A stretch of DNA of 64,000 bases from Pedobacter schmidteae (GTDB lineage: Bacteria; Bacteroidota; Bacteroidia; Sphingobacteriales; Sphingobacteriaceae). Below the pieces are notes generated by a model, which did not search any database, was not told where the DNA came from, and saw only the letters and a list, made by a program, of their open reading frames with translations. The stretch is from assembly GCF_900564155.1 (NCBI RefSeq), contig NZ_LS999839.1:4833097-4897096 (forward strand), written 5' to 3'. The position numbers and the translations under genes were made by a program. Positions 33,464 to 41,298 of the stretch are shown here, piece after piece; positions within the stretch are counted from its first letter, which is position 1, and each line of letters begins with the position of its first letter.

Positions 33464-34531
33464 TTAGATTGCCAACAATTGAACCCAGGTACAGGCCAGC
33501 GTATTAACTACAGCACGATAGAGCGGAAAAAAATCAATGTCAGCGTCCCTATCAATTCCCTGTTTATCAACCAACGCATGATAGACTGGTTGATTAGCCA
33601 CATATCGCCAGCTTTTGTATTCCAAAAGCATATCCGAGAAGCCTACTTTCCAGTTAAACAGTGTATCTTCTTTAAATCCATATCCTCCGCCCAAATGAAA
33701 ATATTTCATACCCAACCTACGTCCCAGAATGCTAACTTCGTCTATTAAAAATTTTGCTGGTGAAGTAGAAATATAGTTAGCTGTAGTAGCTACCAAATGT
33801 CCCTGTATAATACCGCATGTGCAGGTAATGATAATGCCACAAATTATCTTTTCATTGAGGTAGACTAATATAAGTCTACAATCAAATTCATCATTATTAA
33901 TGAGATCTATAAAATATTGTTTATTAAAAAAGTAATAATCAGCAGCACCAATCCTGGCCATGTTTTGAGTATAGATATCAAAAAAAGATTCGATATCATC
34001 CAGTTCCTTACTTTCCTTAACAGAATATCCATAGTCGCGTGCCTTTTTTACACTCTTTAGTGTATTTTTTCTATACTTTTTGCGTTGTTCTTCAATAGGT
34101 ATAGTTAAGTCTATGGCTACAGTTTTTCCATTTTCATAAACACCACCAAATTTTTCAATGAGCAGGTATTGATTAAAAAAAGGATTTAACCTGGAGAACA
34201 CAGAAATGTTTTGCTCCTGATCTAAAAATTCTAAAAAGGCTTCCTTAAAATTATCCATTAAACTTTCGTTCAGGTCTTCGAACTTTCGGTTAGATATGGG
34301 CCCGGGATATCCGTACACGGATATCAAATCAGAAAAAGGAGAACCTGATATTTCTCTTTTAACTAAAGGAAAAGCGATATAGTCATTTTCTTGTTCGTAT
34401 ACAAAAAGGAATGGTTCTCCACTTACATCCATAGAGTGATAAAGCCAGGTATGATAAAAATCGTATTCTACAGAACCATTTACATAGGCGGTCCATTGTT
34501 CCTTATTAAGAATGGTGATTAATTTTCTCAT
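33464..34531 (-). CDS. FemAB-like acyl/aminoacyltransferase (copy 2)
   Basis: Encodes 355 residues. The YGYPGPISN block (~residues 74-82) and the downstream SVKKARDYGYSVKES, GIIITCTCGIIQGHLVATTANY and GMKYFHLGGGYG segments match the FemAB-related GNAT-fold (Acetyltransf_6). It is a paralogue of 35968-36999. Such enzymes transfer amino acids or acyl groups to amino groups of sugars or peptides. It sits between the GNAT gene and the dehydratase, so modifying an amino-sugar of the polysaccharide is a reasonable guess. Its C-terminus extends 12 residues beyond its paralogue. Confidence 0.78.
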   Translation of the reverse strand: MRKLITILNKEQWTAYVNGSVEYDFYHTWLYHSMDVSGEPFLFVYEQENDYIAFPLVKREISGSPFSDLISVYGYPGPISNRKFEDLNESLMDNFKEAFLEFLDQEQNISVFSRLNPFFNQYLLIEKFGGVYENGKTVAIDLTIPIEEQRKKYRKNTLKSVKKARDYGYSVKESKELDDIESFFDIYTQNMARIGAADYYFFNKQYFIDLINNDEFDCRLILVYLNEKIICGIIITCTCGIIQGHLVATTANYISTSPAKFLIDEVSILGRRLGMKYFHLGGGYGFKEDTLFNWKVGFSDMLLEYKSWRYVANQPVYHALVDKQGIDRDADIDFFPLYRAVVNTLACTWVQLLAI

Positions 34532-34568
34532 AACATCTTGAATTTTAAAGTTAAACCGCAGATAAAAA

Positions 34569-35063
34569 TCAATTATCTGGTGTAAACATATGTTTGGTCA
34601 ATACCATTTTAATGTGCTGATCTTGTTTACCAACCGTAACAAAACCCAAATTTTCATAGATGGAGAGTGCTGCGGCATTATCTTCGTGGGTAAAGAGAAA
34701 GACACTTTCCAGATTTTTTGCAAAAAAACCGTATTCAAGAATGAGTCTGGAAGCCTGTTTTCCTATTCCTTTGCCCCAAAACTGTTTTTCTCCGATGAAC
34801 ATATGGAATTCACCGCGGTGTTCATCCAGATCTATCAATTGGATATTTCCAATATACTGATCGGTATCCCGCAGACAAATAGCAAACCTGCTGTCATTTG
34901 CTTTATTCAATTTACCTCGAAGCCATTCTGTTTCTTTTTCCAACGTGATATCAGTGCTGGGCTTAAATTCGGTATACACCCATATATCAGGGTCATTACG
35001 CCATTGATAGGATATCTTCGCATCCTCTAAATTTAAGGGTCTCAAATAGATGGTCGTATTCAT
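34569..35063 (-). CDS. GNAT family N-acetyltransferase (RimJ/PseH-like)
   Basis: Encodes 164 residues from the ATG at 35063 (MNTTIYLRPL), the usual start of this family. An ATG at 35111, overlapping the previous stop, would add 16 atypical residues. The acetyl-CoA loop is GEKQFWGKGIGKQASRL (Q/RxxGxG/A type), with VFLFTHEDNAAALSIYENLGF downstream. In PseH-like enzymes this architecture N-acetylates 4-amino-sugar nucleotides, consistent with the aminotransferases in the locus. It lies between the PhyH gene and FemAB-like copy 2. Confidence 0.85.
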   Translation of the reverse strand: MNTTIYLRPLNLEDAKISYQWRNDPDIWVYTEFKPSTDITLEKETEWLRGKLNKANDSRFAICLRDTDQYIGNIQLIDLDEHRGEFHMFIGEKQFWGKGIGKQASRLILEYGFFAKNLESVFLFTHEDNAAALSIYENLGFVTVGKQDQHIKMVLTKHMFTPDN

Positions 35064-35113
35064 AATATTTTGTTTAAAAACACTGTTACTTAATTTTTCA
35101 TCAAAAAGCATCC

Positions 35114-35917
35114 TCAACCCTGACCAGGTTGATACATTCTTAAATGAGGAGGCTGATAAAATTCCTGAAGATTGGCAGAAATACGGGCGTTGTATCCAAT
35201 AACTTGTCTTAAATGCGGACTTAGGCCTTCGCCAAATTCGTAGCCTAAAAACCTTGGAAAATCAAACTGAGGTTTAAAGAATGGCCTTGTAAAAGTGAGG
35301 GTTAAACCACGCCTAGGGCTATCGGTATTGTTGTTACCAGCTGCGTGCCATATATTGGAATCAAATAAAATAATACTTCCCCGTTTACCTACCGCCCTTT
35401 CGGCTTGCTCGTAAAAAAATTCCTCGTCTGGTGGATTTGCATGCTTGTGAGAGCCTGAAAGGAAGTAGGTAGCTCCATTATCAACTGTATAATCGTCCAA
35501 CAATACGATCATTTGGATGGCTATTTTAAAATCACCTGTAAAGCTTCTGATATCACGATGAATATTGTGTACATAGGCTTTGAAATTTTTAAAATTCAGC
35601 ACACCACTTATTCCGTTAATAATATAATTGCCATTCAGAAAATGTCTCATTTCTTTATCACAATACTGTTGCTCCAAAAAAGGCATACTAAAATTATCTC
35701 TTTCCAGCAGATGATGAAGTGTTCCTTCCATATTGGTTTCGATACCATTTTGGATTTGGATTTCTCTCCTTAATAAATAAGCAGGCTCAAGGTCATTAAT
35801 GATTTTATCGAGCATTTTTTCATCAACGGCATCCTCATAAATGACCCAACCAAATTGATCCATTGCATTCTCGAAGTCAGCTATCGTTGCTTCGGAATAG
35901 ATAAATTTATTTTTCAA
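35114..35917 (-). CDS. Phytanoyl-CoA dioxygenase (PhyH) family Fe(II)/2-oxoglutarate oxygenase
   Basis: Encodes 267 residues with a double-stranded beta-helix. The iron ligands are visible as HRDIRSF (HxD) and a later WHAAGNN (His), followed by RRGLTLTFTRPF which supplies the 2-oxoglutarate Arg. The DFENAMDQFGWVIYEDAV N-terminus is typical. It should hydroxylate a small molecule or acyl/aminoacyl group; bacterial homologues act on free or carrier-bound substrates. It is wedged between two FemAB-like paralogues and a GNAT gene inside a polysaccharide locus, an unusual place. Confidence 0.87.
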   Translation of the reverse strand: MKNKFIYSEATIADFENAMDQFGWVIYEDAVDEKMLDKIINDLEPAYLLRREIQIQNGIETNMEGTLHHLLERDNFSMPFLEQQYCDKEMRHFLNGNYIINGISGVLNFKNFKAYVHNIHRDIRSFTGDFKIAIQMIVLLDDYTVDNGATYFLSGSHKHANPPDEEFFYEQAERAVGKRGSIILFDSNIWHAAGNNNTDSPRRGLTLTFTRPFFKPQFDFPRFLGYEFGEGLSPHLRQVIGYNARISANLQEFYQPPHLRMYQPGQG

Positions 35918-35967
35918 AACAAAAAAATTAGTGGTTTAATTTAAATTGACTTTTATCCTTTATATTT

Positions 35968-36999
35968 CTACTTAACAGCTACCGTAGGGCTACGGTAAAG
36001 TGGGAAGTAGTTTGTATTTATATGATCATCTCTTTCTTTAACAAGATCATTATAGGTAAATATATCCGATACAAATCTCCAGGTAGTGTCTTCTAAAAAG
36101 AGAGATGAAAAAGAAGACTTAAACTTGAACAATGAATCTTCGCGTCCTCCCAAACCACCACCAAGGTGAAAATATTTTTTTCCTAATCGTCTCCCTATCA
36201 CACTGATTTCGTCGGTTAGGAGTTTGCTGGGCGAATGATTTATATATGCATTAGCTGTAGCAGATAAATGATTACGAATCACATTTCCTGCACACATAAT
36301 GACGGCCCCGCAAATCATTTCATCACCATCGTAAATGACAATTAACTTGCAATCTTCGCCTTTGAGCAGCTGAGTAAAATATGCTTCATCATAAAAATAA
36401 CTTTCCTGGGCCCTTAGGCGGAGCATATTTTCGGTATACATCCTTGCGAACAATCTGATTTCGTCCTGGCTGTTGGTTTCTTTGATATGGTAGGGCATTC
36501 GTCTTAATTGCCTTATTTGTCTACCAAGTCTTTTCTCATACCCAGCTCTTTGTTCTTCAATAGGGATTGACAAGTCCATGTAAACAGTTCTTCCATTGTT
36601 CCAAATTCCCCCTATTTTTTCTATGAGTATCTTTTGGTCGATAAATGGGTTCAGTCTTGAAAATACACATACATACCCTCCCATTTTCATAAAATTCAGG
36701 AATGAGTGTTTGAAATTTTCAAGTATCTGATCATTGATATCTGCAAATTTCACATTGGCTATTGGTCCGCAATAACCATACACCGATGTCAGGTCGAACA
36801 TGCCCGAGTTGTCAATCTTCCTTTTGAGCAATGGCAGAGCGATAAAAATATCCGCCTCTTCGTAAACAAAAAGCAAAGGTTCGCCACTTTTTTCCAGAGA
36901 ATGATAGGCCCAGGTATGATAAAAATCATAGTTGACAGCTTTGCGAACATAGGCTGTCCATTTTTCAGATTGCTGAAAGTTTATTAAATGATATGCCAT
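35968..36999 (-). CDS. FemAB-like acyl/aminoacyltransferase (copy 1)
   Basis: Encodes 343 residues. It shares NYDFYHTWAYHSLEKSGEP, LTSVYGYCGPIANVKF, VCVFSRLNPFIDQKILIEKIGG and LGKKYFHLGGGLG with copy 2 at 33464-34531. This points to a duplication with later divergence. FemAB-type GNAT fold; no signal peptide. In cell-wall biology relatives add amino acids to lipid II, but here it is inside a polysaccharide cluster, so the acceptor may be an amino-sugar on the lipid-linked repeat unit. It is first in the four-gene cassette copy1-PhyH-GNAT-copy2. Confidence 0.78.
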   Translation of the reverse strand: MAYHLINFQQSEKWTAYVRKAVNYDFYHTWAYHSLEKSGEPLLFVYEEADIFIALPLLKRKIDNSGMFDLTSVYGYCGPIANVKFADINDQILENFKHSFLNFMKMGGYVCVFSRLNPFIDQKILIEKIGGIWNNGRTVYMDLSIPIEEQRAGYEKRLGRQIRQLRRMPYHIKETNSQDEIRLFARMYTENMLRLRAQESYFYDEAYFTQLLKGEDCKLIVIYDGDEMICGAVIMCAGNVIRNHLSATANAYINHSPSKLLTDEISVIGRRLGKKYFHLGGGLGGREDSLFKFKSSFSSLFLEDTTWRFVSDIFTYNDLVKERDDHINTNYFPLYRSPTVAVK

Positions 37000-37040
37000 G
37001 ATAAATTAGAAATTTTAATAGATCCGGAACCGTTATTTAT

Positions 37041-38189
37041 TTAGTATGCATTCATGATTTTAAGCATTTCGGCATTAACCAAATTGACATCAAATTTTTG
37101 CTTTGCAAACCTTCTCCCGTTTAATCCATAGGTAAGGATGTCTTTGGTATGATTGATATAATATTCCATTTTGGAGGCTAGAGCAGCTACATTTTTCACA
37201 GGAATTAAAAATCCATTTGGCTGCACGCCAGAGGTATTAATGGTTTCGCGACAACCCACAGAGTCGCAGGTAATGATAGCCCTCCCCATGGCCATTCCCT
37301 CCAATATACACCTTGGTACTCCTTCTCCGTAATAAGAAGGCAATACAACAATTGAAGCGTCTTTAATATGAGGTCTCACATCGTCAACCGGGCCAATAAA
37401 TTCAATGGTATTTCCCGATTGAATTTTAGCATACAAATCATCGTCTATTGCATCAATATTATGATCAAAAGACCCAATAAGCTTAAATTTGATATTAGGA
37501 TATTTATCCTGTATCACCCGGGCTGCTTCGTAATATTCCTTTATCCCTTTTGCATTAATTAATCGGGATATCATCAGAAAGCTAATACATGAAGTTTTTG
37601 GTGTTGAATATTTATAGTGAGTTAAATCGACACCGGAACCATTGACTACAAATGCCTGGTGCTTAACCCCAATTATTCTGGCTTCAACCAGCTTATGATA
37701 ATCGTCCTTATTTTGAAAAATTATCCGGATCCTTTTGTTTTGGCTTAAGCTAAACTTTAACAGCATTTTAGTTATAAGGCTAACTAATCCTTTCTTAGAA
37801 CCGTTTTCAGTAAAATTATATCCTAATCCCGTTAACATGGGGGTTATGCAGTCTGTTTTACAAATTTTTGCTACAACCGTTCCATATATAACCGGCTTAA
37901 ATGTGTAGGGGAAGAATACATCAGGTTTAATCTTCCTCATCAATTTGTATAGCTGAAAGATATATTTGAGATCAGAAAAAATAGAGACGTTACTGCCATC
38001 CAATTCATTCTCATAAACAGTAACATTCATGTTTTTCAGTTTATCCCTGACGTACTGATGCGAAATTACAGGGGTAAAAACTGATACATCATTTTTTTTA
38101 ACCAATTCTTCAATAAGTTTACCTCGAAAGCCCAATAAGGTTAGGGACGAATCGCAGGCGATCAGTACTTTTTTCATTTGTTGGCTCAT
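37041..38189 (-). CDS. GT4-family glycosyltransferase (PglA-like)
   Basis: Encodes 382 residues from the ATG at 38189 (MSQQMKK); upstream in-frame codons to 38261 give an unlikely N-terminus. Rossmann start KKVLIACDSSLTLLGFRGKL, donor-site EGVPRCILEGMAMGRAIITCDSVGCRETI with an intact E-x7-E, and PYTFKPVIYGTVVAKICK in the middle. It resembles the WbpX/PglA type that adds a HexNAc to an undecaprenyl-linked sugar. Located between FemAB copy 1 and the pectate lyase gene; a terminator (38386-38427) separates it from the lyase on the same strand. Confidence 0.88.
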   Translation of the reverse strand: MSQQMKKVLIACDSSLTLLGFRGKLIEELVKKNDVSVFTPVISHQYVRDKLKNMNVTVYENELDGSNVSIFSDLKYIFQLYKLMRKIKPDVFFPYTFKPVIYGTVVAKICKTDCITPMLTGLGYNFTENGSKKGLVSLITKMLLKFSLSQNKRIRIIFQNKDDYHKLVEARIIGVKHQAFVVNGSGVDLTHYKYSTPKTSCISFLMISRLINAKGIKEYYEAARVIQDKYPNIKFKLIGSFDHNIDAIDDDLYAKIQSGNTIEFIGPVDDVRPHIKDASIVVLPSYYGEGVPRCILEGMAMGRAIITCDSVGCRETINTSGVQPNGFLIPVKNVAALASKMEYYINHTKDILTYGLNGRRFAKQKFDVNLVNAEMLKIMNAY

Positions 38190-38385
38190 AATACACAGAT
38201 ATTGAAAACATGAATCAATATTGAAACTATTCAGCGATACCTGATTCATAGGGACAATCAAGCGCTTGTGTCAATTAATATTATCAACAAAAGACTTATC
38301 GATGAATAAAATATATTAAGATATTCCGTAGTATACGGATGGCGAAACCGGAGAGAAAGTAGCGGCAATAAAAGATATAATGATC

Positions 38386-38427
38386 AAAAAACATTTAAGC
38401 TACCTGCTTATGCTGGTAGCTTAAATG
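38386..38427 (-). terminator. Terminator after pectate lyase gene
   Basis: CATTTAAGCTACC (38392-38404) pairs perfectly with GGTAGCTTAAATG (38415-38427) around a 10-nt loop; on the - strand six Ts follow. It lies 68 bp after the lyase stop codon, isolating the lyase from the downstream glycosyltransferase. Confidence 0.8.
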
Positions 38428-38494
38428 AGTTGGTTTGGAAATACAGACCGTCTATTTAACTTATCAGGTCAAAATATTTATCCAGTTTTTTATA

Positions 38495-39898
38495 TTATAG
38501 TGTTGCACCGGCACCTTTTGTTACGATGGCAGGCACATCTGCAGCGGCATTAAGTGTAGTTTGGTATGAATAAGTTGGCACCCAGCTTGATGGAGCTGAA
38601 GTAATTTTATTGCTACCTGAACTCTCAAATATATTGGTATTTAAACCACTGATTGTACCGGCAACCGGGCTAATCTCTGTTCTGATTGGAAGTGACGAGT
38701 TTTTGAAATAATTGTTTTCAACACGAACAATCGCTCCCATAAGTGAACCAACATAACCAGCATTAAGGATATAGTTGTTATAAACATGCACATTTCCGTA
38801 TCTAACATCCGGTGTACGTTCTGATACGTTATAGAAAAAGTTATGGTGTACAGTAACTTTTAAGTGGTTTGCATCATCCGGACGGGTATAACTGAAACCA
38901 ATAAGCATCGCTTTGTGATTGTCGTGCAATTTATTCCATGATAAAGTAACATAATCAGCACCTGTTCCTACGTCTAACAATCCATCATAATAATCCCAAT
39001 CACTTACCAGTTCTGAAGAAAGTTCGCAATGGTCTACCCATACATGGTGTGAACCTTCTTTGATAATAATGTTTGAATAGGTACGGACCTTACTGATGGT
39101 CATGTTTCTAACAATAACGTTGCTTTTTCCGTAGATCAGTAAACCAGCACCAATTAATTGAGATCCTTTAAGTCCTAAAATAGTTTTGTTCGATTCTACC
39201 TGAAGTAATCCTGAACCGGTAATTGTTCCCGACACTTGAATAATTAAAGGAGACTTTGACGTTAACGCGCTTTTAAATGCGTCTAAAGTTGTTACGGTAA
39301 CTGTTTGTCCACCTGCACCACCAGTTGTCTTACCATTAACTGACGCATATCCAACAGGCTCATTTTCACCTACCGGAGTTGTAGTTCCAGGATCGGTTGG
39401 TGTAACCGGCGGGGTAACTGGCGTAGTTGGCGGAGTAGTAACACCTTGTCCATTTGTAGTATAGGTGTATTTCTTACCGTTTGTTCTTGGATCTGAATTA
39501 TCAGATGCAGAAAGATATAAGAAATTTGATTTGTGACTGAAACGTCCTTTTCCTTTAGTTCTGATGTCTTCGTGCAATGAATGGGCCGGACCTATTTCTA
39601 CACCATTTTCAAATACTCTGACAGTTGAGCTGTTTTCTCCATTTGTGTCGCTTATCAATTTAGAATCCATTGGAATTCTAACAGAAAAACCGCCGTCGGA
39701 TGTTCCACTTGAAACATTTACTTTAAATTCTGAAGACGAACCTGATGATCTGGCACTTTGCGTGTCAACATTCACAGTATCTTCATAAGCAGGATTATTC
39801 TCAACACTATCCTTTTTACATTGAGTAAATGTTAAAATTGTGGATAGTATTAAACCCAATACACACATTCTTCTTAAATTTTTTCTTAATCTTTCCAT
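38495..39898 (-). CDS. Pectate lyase (PL1 family) lipoprotein
   Basis: Encodes 467 residues. N-terminal lipobox FTQC, Cys27. A Ser-rich, beta-strand domain (~28-150) is followed by a Pro/Thr linker (~154-176: TPPTTPVTPPVTPTDPGTT) and the catalytic right-handed parallel beta-helix with HVWVDHCELSS, GLLDVGTGADYVTLSWN, HDNHKAMLIGFSY and the active-site block VSERTPDVRYG. It should cleave alpha-1,4-polygalacturonate by beta-elimination outside the cell. It has its own promoter and terminator within the polysaccharide locus and lies beside the UDP-uronate epimerase gene. It may trim the organism's own polymer, as AlgL does for alginate; it could also be a stand-alone nutrient enzyme. Confidence 0.9.
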   Translation of the reverse strand: MERLRKNLRRMCVLGLILSTILTFTQCKKDSVENNPAYEDTVNVDTQSARSSGSSSEFKVNVSSGTSDGGFSVRIPMDSKLISDTNGENSSTVRVFENGVEIGPAHSLHEDIRTKGKGRFSHKSNFLYLSASDNSDPRTNGKKYTYTTNGQGVTTPPTTPVTPPVTPTDPGTTTPVGENEPVGYASVNGKTTGGAGGQTVTVTTLDAFKSALTSKSPLIIQVSGTITGSGLLQVESNKTILGLKGSQLIGAGLLIYGKSNVIVRNMTISKVRTYSNIIIKEGSHHVWVDHCELSSELVSDWDYYDGLLDVGTGADYVTLSWNKLHDNHKAMLIGFSYTRPDDANHLKVTVHHNFFYNVSERTPDVRYGNVHVYNNYILNAGYVGSLMGAIVRVENNYFKNSSLPIRTEISPVAGTISGLNTNIFESSGSNKITSAPSSWVPTYSYQTTLNAAADVPAIVTKGAGATL

Positions 39899-39941
39899 TA
39901 ATAACTTTGTTTTTTAAAATACGCTTTTTAAACGCAGGGCT

Positions 39942-39972
39942 TAAAAATAAATTGTATCTTAAAAGTTACAAA
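39942..39972 (-). promoter_or_regulatory. Promoter of pectate lyase gene
   Basis: On the - strand a TTTG (39972-39969) is followed after 19 nt by TATTTTTA (39949-39942), a one-mismatch version of TAnnTTTG. Predicted start lies about 35-40 nt before the lyase start codon. The surrounding AGTTTTGTAACTTTT resembles sequence in front of the - arm (around 54158-54173). Confidence 0.5.
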
Positions 39973-40128
39973 ACTAAAATGGAGTAAAACTGTTTAGTTC
40001 TCTAAAAAATGGCTTTGAAAGGCCTCAGCAAAGATTATGGGTCAATAAAGCAGGTGTAAAGTAGGTTTACAATTGTTACAAATGAAAATTTAATGACATT
40101 AAAAAGACAATTAAACAAAGACTAATCG

Positions 40129-41247
40129 TTAAATTCTTGTACCAAATATTGCCTTTTGCTCTGATCTTTTAATTCCAGGGCGTGTTTTTAGTCTATCAGC
40201 ACAATAAAATGATTTATACCAGTTAATAAAATTCTGCACCCCTTCTTTCACCGATGTTTTGGGTGTATAATTCAATTCGTTCTCTAACCCCGAAATATCA
40301 GCCCAGGTATCGGCTACATCGCCATCTTGCATCGGTAAATATTTTTTATTGGCCACAATACCGATATTATTTTCTATTTCCTGAATAAACTCTAAAAGAC
40401 TTACAGGGGCCCCCCTTCCTATATTAAATATGCTATAAGGTGCTTTTGAACTGGCAGGATCAGGTTTAAGCGCATCCCAATCGGCATTACGCACGGCAGG
40501 TCTGTCTATAACCCGCACTATCCCTTCCACAATATCATCTATATAAGTAAAATCTCTACTCATATTTCCATTGTTAAAAATTTCAATATGTTTGCCTTCC
40601 ATTATTGCTTTGGTGAAAATAAACAAGGCCATATCTGGCCTTCCCCATGGGCCATACACGGTAAAGAAACGCAAAGCTGTGTTCGACATATTAAAAAGGT
40701 GACTATAAGCGTGCGCCATTAATTCGTTACTCTTTTTTGATGCAGCGTATAGAGATACCGGATGATCGACATTGTTGTTTACAGAAAATGGCATTTTTTT
40801 ATTTAAACCATAAACGCTTGAAGAGCTTGCGTATAATAGATGCTTAATTTTTGCGCACCTGCAACCTTCCAACACATTCAAAAATCCGATTATATTGGAT
40901 TCTATATAGGCCTCCGGATTTGTTAAACTATAACGCACGCCTGCCTGGGCTGCCAAATTACATACAGCATCAAACTGGTAGGTACTGAAAAGTTCCAGCA
41001 TTCCCTCTTTATCTGTTAAATCGAGCTTAATAAATGTATAATTGTTGTATTTTGTACTTATTACAGGTTTATCGTAAGCTATAGCTGCTCTGGAAATCCC
41101 CGTTTCTTCCAACCTGGCGTATTTTAAATTGACGTCGTAATAATCGTTAATGATATCTATTCCGACAACTTCGTCGCCTCTTTCCAATAAACGTTTTGCC
41201 AAATGAAAGCCAATAAATCCGGCCGTACCTGTTACTAAAATTTTCAT
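40129..41247 (-). CDS. NAD-dependent UDP-uronate 4-epimerase-like protein
   Basis: Encodes 372 residues of the extended SDR family. NAD site GTAGFIGFHLAKRLLERGDEVVGID at residues 7-31, then the DYYDVNLKYARLEE segment typical of UDP-glucuronate 4-epimerases (CapI/LpsL-like). Catalytic Tyr/Lys occurs as YAASKKSNE. Expected to interconvert UDP-GlcA and UDP-GalA. With the neighbouring pectate lyase this hints at galacturonic acid in the polymer, but the dehydrogenase of this locus looks specific for HexNAc, so N-acetyl-uronic acid is also possible. Followed upstream by asnB in the same strand and order. Confidence 0.87.
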   Translation of the reverse strand: MKILVTGTAGFIGFHLAKRLLERGDEVVGIDIINDYYDVNLKYARLEETGISRAAIAYDKPVISTKYNNYTFIKLDLTDKEGMLELFSTYQFDAVCNLAAQAGVRYSLTNPEAYIESNIIGFLNVLEGCRCAKIKHLLYASSSSVYGLNKKMPFSVNNNVDHPVSLYAASKKSNELMAHAYSHLFNMSNTALRFFTVYGPWGRPDMALFIFTKAIMEGKHIEIFNNGNMSRDFTYIDDIVEGIVRVIDRPAVRNADWDALKPDPASSKAPYSIFNIGRGAPVSLLEFIQEIENNIGIVANKKYLPMQDGDVADTWADISGLENELNYTPKTSVKEGVQNFINWYKSFYCADRLKTRPGIKRSEQKAIFGTRI

Positions 41248-41298
41248 AATGTTTAGTTTAAGTGATTATTTATGCAAGTATTAAATCCGATAAAATGC

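Noticed and set aside
38320-38370. TCCGTA/TACGGA hairpin and a GTAGCGG word resembling ops
   Set aside because: The word lies on the strand opposite to the genes and lacks the conserved TGTAA-TGAT flank and GAA loop; probably chance.
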